A stretch of DNA of 64,000 bases from Tunturibacter empetritectus (GTDB taxonomy: Bacteria; Acidobacteriota; Terriglobia; Terriglobales; Acidobacteriaceae). The DNA lies in the NCBI RefSeq assembly GCF_040358985.1, contig NZ_CP132932.1:3658001-3722000 (forward strand), read 5' to 3'. The notes beneath the pieces were generated by a model. That model was given only the letters and a program-made list of their open reading frames with translations, ran no database searches and was not told the origin of the DNA. The translations under genes and the position numbers were made by a program. Positions 54,955 through 63,694 of the stretch are shown here, in pieces. Each line of letters opens with the position of its first letter. Position 1 is the stretch's first letter.

Positions 54955-57342
54955 TTACGTGGGGGTGCGGAGGAGGAGGTAGGTGCCGGTGATGCCGAAG
55001 AGAAGATCGGGCGTCCAGGCGGCTAGGACTGCGGGCAGCGTGTTGACGTTGCCGAGGGACTCGAAGATGAGGGCGACGACCCAGTAGGTGATGGCGAGAC
55101 CGATGGCTGTGGCGATGCCGGTGAGGGAGCCTTTTTTACCCATAGACAAGGCGAAGGGGATGGCGAGGATGGCCATGACCAGGGTGATGAGTGGGTAGGC
55201 GATCTTTTTGTTGAGCTGTACGCTGAGGCGTTTGGTATCGAAGCCGGATTGCTTGAGGTCGGTGATGTAGTGGGAGAGTTCGGTGTAGCTCATCTCCTGC
55301 GAGGGGATGTACTCCTTTTTGAAGTAGGTGGGTTGCTCGCGAATCTCGGGGAAGGTGGCTACGGTGAAGGGCTGATAGCTGGAGATGGTTTCGCCGGAGA
55401 AGGTGCGCTGCCAGCCGTTGTCGAAGACCCAGTTGTTGACTTTGGGGTCCCATTGGGCGGTTGCGGCGAAGATGCGGCGTTGCAGGGTGAAAGAAGCTGG
55501 GTCAAACTCGAAGACGGTGAGGTTGGCGAAGGTGTCTTTTTCTGCGTTGAAGTACTGGTAGTAGAAGATGCGGGAGGGTTCGCCGGCGTTGTTGGTCTGG
55601 CCGGAGATCCACTGGCGGTCGGGGCGGGAGAAGGTCTGGGTGGGTTTGTCTTTGATGATTGAGAGGAGAGCCTCCTGGCGGCGGTTGGCGGCGGGTAGGT
55701 AAATCTCGTCGAAGACGAAGAGGCCGGCGGAGATGAGGATGGTGACGACGAGGACTGGCGTGATGATGCGGTAGAGGCTGATGCCGCTGGACTTCATCGC
55801 GGTGAGCTCGGAGGTGCGGCTAAGGGCGCCGAAGGTGACGAGAACTGCGACCAGAGCGCAAAGGGGAGTGACGTTGTAGAGGATGTAGGGGACGAGGTTG
55901 ATGAGGTATTCGCCTACGGTGATGAGGGGCGTGCGGTTTTTGAAGATGGGACCGATGAGCTCGAAGAAGGTGAAGATGAGGAAGAGGGTGGAGAAGGAGC
56001 TGAGGACGATGGCGAAGTTGGTGGCGTACTCGCGCATGACGTAGTCGTCGAGCAGGAGGGGGAACTGGATGCGGACGATGCTGCGGAAGCGGCGGAGGAG
56101 GGTGGCGACGTCGTGGTTGGAGCGTGCGTTGGCGGACTCGTGGCCGTTACTGGTGAGGCGGGTGATGAGCTTGCTGAGCCAGACGCCGATGGTGGAGACG
56201 AGGCTGAGGGCGATGCCTCCGCGGGACATCTGGTAGAGGAGAAGAGCGCCGGCGGCGGCGAAGAGGAGGTTCGCTCCCCAGACGCCGAGGAAGGGCGAGA
56301 GCTTGCCTGATTGCGCGAAGGCTACTCCTACGGAAGAGAGGAAGTAGTAGATGAAGACGAGGAGGATGGTGAGGACGAAGCCGGTGGATTTGCCTCCGCG
56401 TTTGGAGGAGATGCCGAGGGGAACGCCGACGAGCATGAGGACGAGGCAGGCGAAGGGATAGGAGAAGCGCTTGTTGAACTCGATGCGGTAGACGGAGGAT
56501 TCGTGGCCGCTGGTGGCCTGGATCGCTTTCGCGCGACGCCAGAGTTCGGGCAGGGAGAGGGCCTGGATGGGCGTGTTGACGCGTCCGAGGTGCGCGTCTT
56601 CGGGGGCTTCGGTCTCGATGGGGACGTCGGTGCTCGAGAAGGTGGAGATGTTGTATTGGTTGGGGTCGGTGGAGGAGGTGTCGTGCTGGCCGCCATTGAG
56701 TAGATGCAGGCGGATGGTCTGGGCGTCGGGCGTATTGGGGGTGCCGTTGACGACGATGGCCTGGTCGGCGGTGGTGATGTGCGGGTCAGCTGGCTCGGTT
56801 AGGTCGGCGAGGAAGACGTGATGCCAGAGGGCGGCTCCGGCTGCGGGGCTGACGTCCTGGATGTAGAGGACGCGGTCTTTGAACTCTTCATAGAAGACGC
56901 GGGGCTGGACCTCGAAGGAGGCTTGCGAGGATTTAAGAGATTCGCCGAGGGAGATGAGGCCGGAGGCGGCGCGAGGGGCGAGGTAGAGCGAGTTGAAGAG
57001 GCCGAGCGCGAGGGCGACGGCGGAGACGATGGAGACGATGCGGACGAAGTCAATGGCACCCATTCCGCTGGCACGCATGGCGGTGATCTCGCTGTCGGCG
57101 GCGAGGCGGGAGAGGCCGAGAAGGATGCCGACCAGAACGGCCATGGGAATGGTGACGGTAAGGGCTGGGGGGAGGGTGAAGGCAATGATTCGGGCGACAT
57201 CTCCCATGGTGGCGGAGTCGCGGACGACGAAGTCAAGGATGCGCCCGAGGTCGCGCATGAAGATGATGAAAGTAAAGAGGGCTCCGCCGAGGAGGGCGTG
57301 CGAGATTACTTCGCGAAGGATGTAGCGGGTGATGATGCGCAT
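54955..57342 (-). CDS. LptF-LptG fusion permease of the lipopolysaccharide exporter
   Basis: A 795-aa fusion of two YjgP/YjgQ permeases. The first copy (residues about 1-395) begins MRIITRYILREVISHALLGG with helices flanking a periplasmic beta-jellyroll; the second (about 420-795) begins LLDDYVMREYATNFAIVLSS. Together they form the LptFG pair that extracts LPS and passes it to LptC. Normally these are two genes. The linker carries VSTIGVWLSKLITRLTSN. The LptB ATPase is not in the window. Confidence 0.9.
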   Translation of the reverse strand: MRIITRYILREVISHALLGGALFTFIIFMRDLGRILDFVVRDSATMGDVARIIAFTLPPALTVTIPMAVLVGILLGLSRLAADSEITAMRASGMGAIDFVRIVSIVSAVALALGLFNSLYLAPRAASGLISLGESLKSSQASFEVQPRVFYEEFKDRVLYIQDVSPAAGAALWHHVFLADLTEPADPHITTADQAIVVNGTPNTPDAQTIRLHLLNGGQHDTSSTDPNQYNISTFSSTDVPIETEAPEDAHLGRVNTPIQALSLPELWRRAKAIQATSGHESSVYRIEFNKRFSYPFACLVLMLVGVPLGISSKRGGKSTGFVLTILLVFIYYFLSSVGVAFAQSGKLSPFLGVWGANLLFAAAGALLLYQMSRGGIALSLVSTIGVWLSKLITRLTSNGHESANARSNHDVATLLRRFRSIVRIQFPLLLDDYVMREYATNFAIVLSSFSTLFLIFTFFELIGPIFKNRTPLITVGEYLINLVPYILYNVTPLCALVAVLVTFGALSRTSELTAMKSSGISLYRIITPVLVVTILISAGLFVFDEIYLPAANRRQEALLSIIKDKPTQTFSRPDRQWISGQTNNAGEPSRIFYYQYFNAEKDTFANLTVFEFDPASFTLQRRIFAATAQWDPKVNNWVFDNGWQRTFSGETISSYQPFTVATFPEIREQPTYFKKEYIPSQEMSYTELSHYITDLKQSGFDTKRLSVQLNKKIAYPLITLVMAILAIPFALSMGKKGSLTGIATAIGLAITYWVVALIFESLGNVNTLPAVLAAWTPDLLFGITGTYLLLRTPT

Positions 57343-57585
57343 TTGTTTGCTGTTTCGTGGAACTGGTTCAAGTGTATCGCGTGTGTGGAAGATTGCTGAT
57401 TGTGAGAGAAGGAGTTAGGGGTTGCGTTTGGATTAAGGCAACTCGCGGAGAGATTGTGCACTCCATCTTCTGAGAGCAACATGCTGAATGCGAGAACTTC
57501 GCGTGGCTGTTGATGCCGAAGCGCGAGCTGAGAGTGTGTGGTTGAAGTGGGAGCAAGGATTCAGAACAACTATGATGATTCGCCG

Positions 57586-58026
57586 ATGTCGCTAGATATT
57601 TTTGCCTCTGAGCGTCGTGCCGCGGAGCTTTCGCCGAGCAAGATTTTGCTGGTGGATGATGATCCGGATATGCGGGCGCTGACGCGGACGTTTCTGGAAC
57701 ATGAAGGCTATGGAGTATTTAGCTCCGGCGATGCTGAGAGGGCAGAGCAGATCTTTCGCAGTGTGCCGGAGATCGATCTGTTGGTGACGGATCTGTATAT
57801 GCCGGGCAGGTCGGGAATGGAGCTGGCGCGGGAGCTGAAGATGATCCGCAGTGGGCTGCCGGTGCTGATGATCTCGGGTGGTATGGTAGACAGCGCGCAG
57901 AAGCTGCGGTTGGAGCAGGAGGGGTGGAGCTTTCTGGCGAAGCCGTTCCGGCTGCCTGAGCTGTTGAGCACTGTGCATCGGATTCTTGCGCCAGTGGAGG
58001 CGCGGAGATGGAAGGAAGCGCGGTAA
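57586..58026 (+). CDS. single-domain response regulator
   Basis: A 146-aa receiver protein with no output domain. SPSKILLVDDDPDMRALTRT has the acidic pocket; LLVTDLYMPGRSGMELAREL carries the phosphorylated Asp; PVLMISGGM has the switch Ser; and SFLAKPFRLPELL the Lys. It could act as a phosphorelay intermediate or on a protein partner. ATG 57586 is used; in-frame GTG 57538 would give 162 aa. No adjacent kinase. Confidence 0.87.
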   Translation: MSLDIFASERRAAELSPSKILLVDDDPDMRALTRTFLEHEGYGVFSSGDAERAEQIFRSVPEIDLLVTDLYMPGRSGMELARELKMIRSGLPVLMISGGMVDSAQKLRLEQEGWSFLAKPFRLPELLSTVHRILAPVEARRWKEAR

Positions 58027-58054
58027 GGTTGTCGGTTCGGGCCGATCAGAGTAA

Positions 58055-58125
58055 AGGCGAAAGCGAGATACGGGGGTCTCTCCACTGCGGCGGCAAAGTG
58101 CGCCGCCTCCGGTCGAGATGACGAG
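58055..58125 (+). repeat. dispersed repeat family 1, 'gggtctctcc...ggtcgagatgacg' subtype
   Basis: aagcgagatacgggggtctc, tccactgcggcggcaaagtg, cgccgcctccggtcgagatg acg. The central GC-rich part can fold. It sits between the plus response regulator and the minus OmpR-type regulator. Confidence 0.8.
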
Positions 58126-58224
58126 TCCTAGTCTGTGATCGATGAAACCAACAACTGCATATACAGCTGGTGAGACATACAGATGGTAAGGCTGTCGTTC
58201 GTTCAGGATTACGGAAGAGAGTGC

Positions 58225-58980
58225 CTAGGGGTTGGCGAGGAAGCGGTAGCCGATGCCGCGGACGGTGATGAGGTGTTGGGGGTCGGCAGGATCGTCTTCG
58301 ATGTATCGACGGAGACGGACGATGAAGTTGTCGATGGCGCGGGTGTCGGTGTCTTCGTGGACTCGCCAGACGTCTTCGAGGATGGCGGATCGCGAGACGA
58401 TCTGGCCTTCGCGCTCGGTGAGGTAGCGAAGGAGATCGGCCTCCATGAGGGTGAGGTGGGTGATGCGGTTGGGGGCGATGAGCTCCAGGGTATCGAAGCG
58501 GATGGTGCGGTGGTTGAAGGCGTATTCGTCGGTCTGATCGGCGATAGCAGGTGGTGGAGTTTCGGGAGTTGCGGCGTTCTGCCAGGCGGTGCGGCGGAGG
58601 AGTGATTTGAGGCGGACGAGAAGGATGTTGAGGTCGAAGGGCTTGGCGAGGTAGTCGTCGGCACCGGCCTCGATGCCTTCGAGAACTTCTTCGGGGCGGG
58701 AGCGCGCGGTGAGCATGAGAACGGGGGTGTAGTGGTGGGCTTCGCGGAGTGTGCGGACGATGGTGAAGCCGTCAGCGCCAGGGAGCATGCCGTCGAGGAG
58801 GATTGCGGCGATGTGCTCTTCGGGGGTGGTTTTTGGGGCGAGGAGATAGCCAAGGGCGGCGTCGCCGTCGGATTCATGGTGGACGCGATAGCCTTCAGCC
58901 TGCAGGTTGAAGAGTAGGCCCTGGGCAAGATGCTCTTCGTCTTCGACGAGAACGATGAGTGGGGCGGCGGGTTCGGTCAT
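58225..58980 (-). CDS. OmpR-family response regulator
   Basis: A 251-aa two-component regulator. Receiver: LIVLVEDEEHLAQGLLFNLQ, AAILLDGMLPGADGFTIVRT with phosphoacceptor Asp, and DDYLAKPFDLNILLVRLKSL. The C-terminal winged helix: HLTLMEADLLRYLTEREGQI and VRLRRYIEDDPADPQHLITV, with GIGYRFLANP. It is in the same direction as the histidine kinase at 59870, but marC lies between. Regulatory target unknown. Confidence 0.93.
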   Translation of the reverse strand: MTEPAAPLIVLVEDEEHLAQGLLFNLQAEGYRVHHESDGDAALGYLLAPKTTPEEHIAAILLDGMLPGADGFTIVRTLREAHHYTPVLMLTARSRPEEVLEGIEAGADDYLAKPFDLNILLVRLKSLLRRTAWQNAATPETPPPAIADQTDEYAFNHRTIRFDTLELIAPNRITHLTLMEADLLRYLTEREGQIVSRSAILEDVWRVHEDTDTRAIDNFIVRLRRYIEDDPADPQHLITVRGIGYRFLANP

Positions 58981-59017
58981 GGTGTTTTCAATTTTCTATG
59001 CGTAACTCTTATAGTTA

Positions 59018-59698
59018 CTATTTTTGCAGTAGAGGTGTGAGGAGGTCGCTGAGGCCGTTCCACGCTATCTGCACTCCGATGCAGAGCAGGATGAAGGCAA
59101 CGACGCGAAGGATGCCGTGCGCGGTCGCGGGAGAGATAGTCCGGGCTATTTTGGGCGCATAGGCGTAACAAAGATAGACGAGAGCGCTGAGTCCGATGAC
59201 GGCGATGAAGAGACCTACGTGGGCCAGGACTTTGTCTTCGAGTGTGGTCTGATCGGTGTGCACACTGAGGGTGAGCATGACTACGATGCAGCCCGGGCCG
59301 GCGGTGATGGGAAAGGTGAAGGGGTAGAAGGCTTTCTGTTGCAGGCTGTCAATCTCTGCCGGTGTGACGGCGGGGACGGCGGCTGCCGTTTTCTCCGGAT
59401 TGGGAGTGCTGTCCGGTTGATTCAGGAGCGACCAGGCGATCATGGCAATGACGATTCCGCCTGAGACTTGAACGATGGGAAGCGAGATACCGAAGAAGCC
59501 AAGGAGATATGAGCCGATGAGCTCGATCACGGCGAAGAAGATGACGGTGTTGATGGCGATGCGGCGGGCGAGGCCGCGATAGATGTCGATGGGCGCAGCG
59601 CCGACGAGGCCAAGGAAGATGAGCGCGGAGCCGAGGGGATTGATGAGCGGGAGGAGCGCGCTGAATCCCAGGGCGAAGTATTTCCAGAGCAGAAACAT
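59018..59698 (-). CDS. MarC family membrane protein
   Basis: A 226-aa multi-helix membrane protein with six hydrophobic segments: LWKYFALGFSALLPLINPLG, AINTVIFFAVIELIGSYLLG, IVQVSGGIVIAMIAWSLLN, FPITAGPGCIVVMLTL, LFIAVIGLSALVYLCYAYAP and ILRVVAFILLCIGVQIAWNG. MarC-family proteins were once linked to multiple antibiotic resistance but their function is unclear. It lies 38 bp from the OmpR-type regulator, so it may be co-expressed with the two-component genes. Confidence 0.85.
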   Translation of the reverse strand: MFLLWKYFALGFSALLPLINPLGSALIFLGLVGAAPIDIYRGLARRIAINTVIFFAVIELIGSYLLGFFGISLPIVQVSGGIVIAMIAWSLLNQPDSTPNPEKTAAAVPAVTPAEIDSLQQKAFYPFTFPITAGPGCIVVMLTLSVHTDQTTLEDKVLAHVGLFIAVIGLSALVYLCYAYAPKIARTISPATAHGILRVVAFILLCIGVQIAWNGLSDLLTPLLQK

Positions 59699-59798
59699 GG
59701 AGGTCACGAAGTCGGTTGAAGTGAGCTACGAGCTTTGATGTGATTGTACGTCGGGTGGTGGCAGTGGATTGAACGTGAATGGGTGAGGACAGCAGGGT

Positions 59799-59844
59799 TT
59801 TTCACTTCCCCTCCGACTGTGGTCAGGCCGGGTCGAGATGACAG
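59799..59844 (+). repeat. dispersed repeat family 1, divergent copy
   Basis: ttttcacttcccctccgact, gtggtcaggccgggtcgaga, tgacag. Retains the 'ggtcgagatgac' end but lost the 'aaatacgggg' start. Confidence 0.45.
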
Positions 59845-59869
59845 ATTAGTGGCATGCTGCGCTTCGCTC

Positions 59870-60796
59870 TTAGCCGGGAGTTGCCGAAGAGGCTGGCGTG
59901 GCGAGGGGAAGGGTGATGGAGATGGTGGTGCCGAGGCCGGGACCGGGGCTGGTGGCAGTTGCTTCGCCGCCGTGTTGATGAGCTATGTTGCGCACGAGAA
60001 AGAGGCCGAGGCCAGTGCCCTTAATCTTGGCCATGGCTCGGCCGGGGACGCGGTAGAAGCGCGTGAAGATGCGCTTGAACTGGTTGGCGGGTAGACCGAC
60101 TCCGGTGTCGGTGACGCGAAGTGCGATCCAGGTGTAGTTGGAGATGGCGAGCGAGCAGCGGATGTGAACGCCATCAGGGGAGTACTTGACGGCGTTGTCG
60201 AGGACGTTGAGGACGGCGGTGCGGAGGTCTTCGGCGATGCCCTGGGTGTAGAGGCGGATGACTCCGGGGATGGGTTCGAGGGTGATGTTTTCGGCGGGGA
60301 GGTTGTGGCGCTGGATCGTGATGGCGATGCAGTCAGCTACGAGAGACTCCATGTTGATGAGGGTGCGGTTTTGCTGGCGGTGCCGCTGGCCCAACTGGCC
60401 AGCTTTGAGGACCTGCTCGACGGTGGCGAGGAGACGGTCGGAGTCGGAGAGCATGATCTTGTAGAACTCCTGGCGCTGGGGCTCCTCGAGGGGGCGGCGC
60501 TGGAGGGTTTCGAGGTAGAGACGAATGCTGGCGATGGGGGTTTTTAGCTCGTGGGTGACGGCGTTGAGGAAGGAGTCCTGGCGCTCGTTGCGGCGGATCT
60601 CACGGACGAGGAAGACGGTGTTGAGGACGACGCCGGCGATGAGAGCTGCGAAGAGGATCACGCCGAGGACGGCGATGGCTACGGTGCGCTTGTTAAGAAT
60701 GATCCAGGTGATGTTGAGAGTGACGAGGCCACCTACCAGGAGAGCGCCGAGGGTGATGAAGAAAGCGATAGCTCCGCGACGTCGAGTGATGTTCAT
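59870..60796 (-). CDS. sensor histidine kinase
   Basis: A 308-aa kinase with two transmembrane helices (GAIAFFITLGALLVGGLVTL and AIAVLGVILFAALIAGVVLN) and almost no periplasmic sensor domain. HisKA: QDSFLNAVTHELKTPIASIR with the phosphorylated His. ATP-binding motifs: VLNVLDNAVKYSPDGVHIRC (N box), ALRVTDTGVGLPANQFKRIF (G1) and MAKIKGTGLGLFLVRNIAHQ (G2). ATG 60796 has no visible ribosome-binding site; its leader repeats that of the M28 gene. Probably acts with the OmpR-type regulator downstream. Confidence 0.93.
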   Translation of the reverse strand: MNITRRRGAIAFFITLGALLVGGLVTLNITWIILNKRTVAIAVLGVILFAALIAGVVLNTVFLVREIRRNERQDSFLNAVTHELKTPIASIRLYLETLQRRPLEEPQRQEFYKIMLSDSDRLLATVEQVLKAGQLGQRHRQQNRTLINMESLVADCIAITIQRHNLPAENITLEPIPGVIRLYTQGIAEDLRTAVLNVLDNAVKYSPDGVHIRCSLAISNYTWIALRVTDTGVGLPANQFKRIFTRFYRVPGRAMAKIKGTGLGLFLVRNIAHQHGGEATATSPGPGLGTTISITLPLATPASSATPG

Positions 60797-60820
60797 GGCT
60801 TGCTGGAAGTATAGCGGGGG
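60792..60820 (-). repeat. 29-bp leader shared with the M28 peptidase gene (copy 1)
   Basis: On the minus strand: CCCCCGCTATACTTCCAGCA, AGCCATGAA. It covers the last 24 bases before the histidine kinase ATG plus the first codons. A nearly identical copy (one mismatch) lies at 61762-61790. TATACT is a possible -10 element. Confidence 0.7.
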
Positions 60821-60839
60821 TGTGGGGCAGGCGCGTACA

Positions 60840-61766
60840 TCAATGAGGTATGGAAGTGGCCGGGAGGCGACGCCTGAATCGTGGTGAAGAGAAGCTGCTG
60901 TTGTCAACGGGCTTTGCGATGCAAACGTGGTGGCTGGGTAAGGGAAGGGCATCTAAAGCAGGAAGATAGGCGGCGAGCAGACGGAAGGTGTCGTAGTAGT
61001 CGTCAAGATGAATAGCGGTGGGGTTGTCTTCGGGACGATGTAGTATGTGGGCGTTAGATGGGGTAAGGCTATGGATCATGAGAGTGCAGACCTTCTGCGC
61101 TACAAATGACTCCTCGTCAGATTCCCCGAACCCGTCTACGTTCATGCCGGCGATGTGGATATCAAGAATGTGGGCGACGGTAGCGATGGTATTGACCAGC
61201 CGTGGATCGGATTGACTGATCCAGACTTTCGTCGGGCCGAGTCCGAGGGTGTCTAGATTAATCATGGCTTCGATGTGCGCTAACTGATCGGAACTGAGTT
61301 GCTTGACGTAGAAGCTGGAGCCGACCAGGCCGCTTTCTTCGCCAGTGAACCCAACAAAGACGAAGGTATGTTGGCGAGGGGAAGCCGCAAGAGTCTGAAA
61401 GAGACTGGGGAGAAGCGCCGCGCCGCTCCAGTTATCCACGATACCGTCGCCTTTGTCGACATGATCAAAGTGGGCTCCAACGACGATGGTTGCGGGTGTA
61501 GCACTGGGAAGCAGGCAGATGACGTTAGGTTGTTTTCTGGTGGGGACGATCTGTTCGGACAGCGTGGCCGGGGGACAGCCAGCTTCTATAAATAGTTGTT
61601 TGAGCGCTGCCTCGCGTTTGGTGTCGTTGCCTTTGTAGAGGCTCAGGTGTTGCTTGATGGAACTAACAGGGACAGCGACTTGTTGCGCTACGCAGGAAAG
61701 GGGGAGGAGTCGAATGACGATCGTCGCGGCCAACGCGATCTTACTTTGAGATCGGAGGAGCTTCAT
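60840..61766 (-). CDS. secreted M28-family metallopeptidase
   Basis: A 308-aa peptidase with a signal peptide (MKLLRSQSKIALAATIVIRL). The zinc-peptidase motifs are TIVVGAHFDHVDKGDGI with the first His/Asp, VDNWSGAALLPSL, VGFTGEESGLVGSSFY with the Glu pair, and INLDTLGLG; the final His is in MIHSLTPSNAH. M28 aminopeptidases release N-terminal residues. ATG 61766 uses the shared leader. The 482-codon ORF up to 62288 extends beyond credible protein. Confidence 0.87.
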   Translation of the reverse strand: MKLLRSQSKIALAATIVIRLLPLSCVAQQVAVPVSSIKQHLSLYKGNDTKREAALKQLFIEAGCPPATLSEQIVPTRKQPNVICLLPSATPATIVVGAHFDHVDKGDGIVDNWSGAALLPSLFQTLAASPRQHTFVFVGFTGEESGLVGSSFYVKQLSSDQLAHIEAMINLDTLGLGPTKVWISQSDPRLVNTIATVAHILDIHIAGMNVDGFGESDEESFVAQKVCTLMIHSLTPSNAHILHRPEDNPTAIHLDDYYDTFRLLAAYLPALDALPLPSHHVCIAKPVDNSSFSSPRFRRRLPATSIPH

Positions 61767-61790
61767 AGCTTGCTGGAAGTATAGCGGGGG
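61762..61790 (-). repeat. 29-bp leader shared with the histidine kinase gene (copy 2)
   Basis: CCCCCGCTATACTTCCAGCA, AGCTATGAA on the minus strand. Only one base differs from copy 1 at 60792-60820, although the downstream genes are unrelated. Confidence 0.7.
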
Positions 61791-61794
61791 GGGG

Positions 61795-62181
61795 TTAGAG
61801 AAGGAGATAACGGCGGGCGAGATTGTCCATGAGGTCTTCCGGGGCATCGCAGAGACCGGTGTGGACGGGGGAGACCTGAATGATGGTGCTGCGGGGAGAG
61901 ACGAGCCAGTGGAAGCGTTCGCGTTGGCTGAGTTGGGAGATGGGGCCGGCGGTTGGATCTGCGGCACAAATTTTAGGGAAGGCTTCGAGGTGAGTTCGGA
62001 CCAGGTCGAGGTCGAGGTCTGCCCAGAGGGCGCGAAGGCGCTGATTGTCGATGTGGATACGGGCTTCGAGGAAACGCTGTTGCAGGCAGAAGACGACGAC
62101 GCCCGCGTTGAGGAACTCTTCGCGCTCGACACGGGGGACGACGCGAATGACTGCGTAGTCAAATGAGATGGGCGCGAGCAC
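61795..62181 (-). CDS. DUF3037 protein (partner of HipA-type kinase)
   Basis: A 128-aa protein starting at GTG 62181, six bases after a perfect AGGAGG. It reads LAPISFDYAVIRVVPRVERE, EFLNAGVVVFCLQQRFLEAR, then a helical middle and GLCDAPEDLMDNLARRYLLL. DUF3037 genes are regularly placed next to HipA-like kinases, as here. The start lies inside the upstream gene, so translation is coupled. Function unknown, possibly regulation of the kinase. Confidence 0.85.
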   Translation of the reverse strand: MLAPISFDYAVIRVVPRVEREEFLNAGVVVFCLQQRFLEARIHIDNQRLRALWADLDLDLVRTHLEAFPKICAADPTAGPISQLSQRERFHWLVSPRSTIIQVSPVHTGLCDAPEDLMDNLARRYLLL

Positions 62182-62934
62182 GGACGGCCTCCTGGGTGAA
62201 GATTGGGGATGCTGCCAGACGGCGGGTGAGGAGATCGAGATAGGCTGCGCGTGCCTCGGCTGGAGTGGGATGACTGGATTGAAGCCACTCGTCGGGAATC
62301 TGCGCGAGGATTTCATGAAGGAGAGCAGCGTTGAGGCGGGTGGTTGCCTGAAGCGCAACTTCTTCCAGCTTCGATGCCCAAGGCAGAAGGATGTGGCTGC
62401 GGACGTCGGCGAAGGGAGAGTCGGCGAGGCGCCCGGTGTCGGGCCAGTTGTGGTGAAAGTAGAGGGCAGCGCCATGGTCGATGAAGTAGAGCTGGCTATG
62501 CCAGTTGAGGAGATTGGCGTTGCGGGGGGTGCGGTCAACGTTGAGGATGAAGGCGTCGAACCAGACGGCGAGCGAGGCGGTTTGGGGGTCGGCTTTGTCG
62601 CCTGCTGCGGGGTCGAACATGGAGGAGCCGGGCAGATAGTCGAGGGCCAGGTTGAGTCCGGCGCTGGCGCGAAGGAGGTCGCGAATCTCCTGGTCTGGCT
62701 CGTTACGTCCTAAGGCTGGATCGACGTGAGCGAAGACAAGCTCGGGGATGTTGAGACCCAGGGTGCGGCCGATTTCGCCGGCGACGAGTTCGGCTACCAG
62801 CGCAAGGGGACCCTGGCCGGCGCCGCGAAATTTACGACGTAAAGGCCAAGGTCGTCAGCCTCGATAATTGCGGGAAGAGAGCCGCCCTCGCGAAGCGCGG
62901 TGACATACTGAGTGGCGCGAATGGTGCGAAGCAT
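62159..62934 (-). pseudogene. HipA-type kinase gene with a one-base frameshift
   Basis: From ATG 62934: MLRTIRATQYVTALREGGSL followed by IIEADDLGLYVVNF, then the frame runs into a stop. The next frame continues FRGAGQGPLALVAELVAGEI, DYLPGSSMF, SLAVWFDAFILNVDRTPRNA, LYFIDHGAALYFHH and ends at 62159. The two join at the short A-run (62831-62833 on the plus strand, T's); one extra A restores V-V-K-F-R-G. The HipA-like active site (FDAFILNVDRTPRN, IDHG) is intact in the second part, so the break may be recent, or a sequencing error. Confidence 0.75.
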
Positions 62935-62995
62935 TGCTGCTTAGTGTAGCCGCAGGAAGCCGATCTGGGTGTCATCGGCTTCCTACGGGCGAGCG

Positions 62996-63505
62996 TTAGC
63001 GGACTCGGAAGTCAGCGCGGCAGCCTCGGTCTACCCAAAGGCCGCGACGGTCCACATCCCAGGTCTGGCCGCGGACGCAGGGGGAGCCGCTGATCTGCCG
63101 GACGAGTCTTACATCGCGGCTGCGGCCGATGTCACACCATCTTCTGCCTCCATCATTGGAGGAGCAGGTGACGATAGCACCGGGGCCAGGGCCGGGCGGC
63201 GGAGGTGGTGGTCCTGCGCGGCCGACGATGAACTCGGCGCGGCAGCCGCGGTCGACCCAAAGGCCACGACGATCGACGCCCCAGGTGCTGTCGCGAACGC
63301 AGGGGGAGCCGCTGATCTGCCGGACCAGGCGGACATCGCGAGAGGGGCCGATGTTGCACCAGTTTCTGCGGCCGTCGTCGGAGGAGCAGGTAATCCTCGG
63401 GGGTGGGCCGCCGTAGCCAGGTTGCGCGGCTGCTGGTGTGGGTGTGGCGCAGGTGCCCGCGATCAGGAGAAGGGCGATCAGGAGGAGCTTGGTTGTGAGC
63501 TTCAT
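62996..63505 (-). CDS. secreted DUF3011 protein with two repeats
   Basis: A 169-aa exported protein with a signal peptide (MKLTTKLLLIALLLIAGTCA). Two DUF3011 modules of about 55 residues follow, each with CSSxDGxRxWCxIGxSRDVR, LVRQISGSPCVR and WGVDRRGLWVDRGCRAEF. They are separated by a Pro/Gly linker. The four Cys in each module probably form disulfides. Function unknown. A paralogue lies next to it at the right edge. Confidence 0.85.
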   Translation of the reverse strand: MKLTTKLLLIALLLIAGTCATPTPAAAQPGYGGPPPRITCSSDDGRRNWCNIGPSRDVRLVRQISGSPCVRDSTWGVDRRGLWVDRGCRAEFIVGRAGPPPPPPGPGPGAIVTCSSNDGGRRWCDIGRSRDVRLVRQISGSPCVRGQTWDVDRRGLWVDRGCRADFRVR

Positions 63506-63610
63506 CTTGCCTCTTTCGAGTTGAAGATTGGCACGGTCTTTGAAGTGGTTGCGATTCCGAATGAGGATAGCGTGGAGACGGACGCTTGTCGAGATTGGTT
63601 GCAAAATTTT

Positions 63611-63646
63611 AAAAAGTCGTCACCCTTTCGGAGGACGGCTTTTTTT
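63611..63646. terminator. bidirectional hairpin between the two DUF3011 genes
   Basis: aaaaagtcgtc (63611-63621) pairs with gacggcttttt (63634-63644), one G-T pair; T-runs follow on both strands. It follows the stop codon of the right-edge gene. Confidence 0.75.
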
Positions 63647-63694
63647 GTTTTGCTAATGTTGGGTCTGAGGATAGGCAAATATTGCTGGTTGGTG

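Noticed and set aside
60840..62288. 482-codon minus-strand ORF
   Set aside because: The M28 peptidase starts at 61766; the upstream part is Ser/Pro-rich shadow of the DUF3037 and HipA genes.
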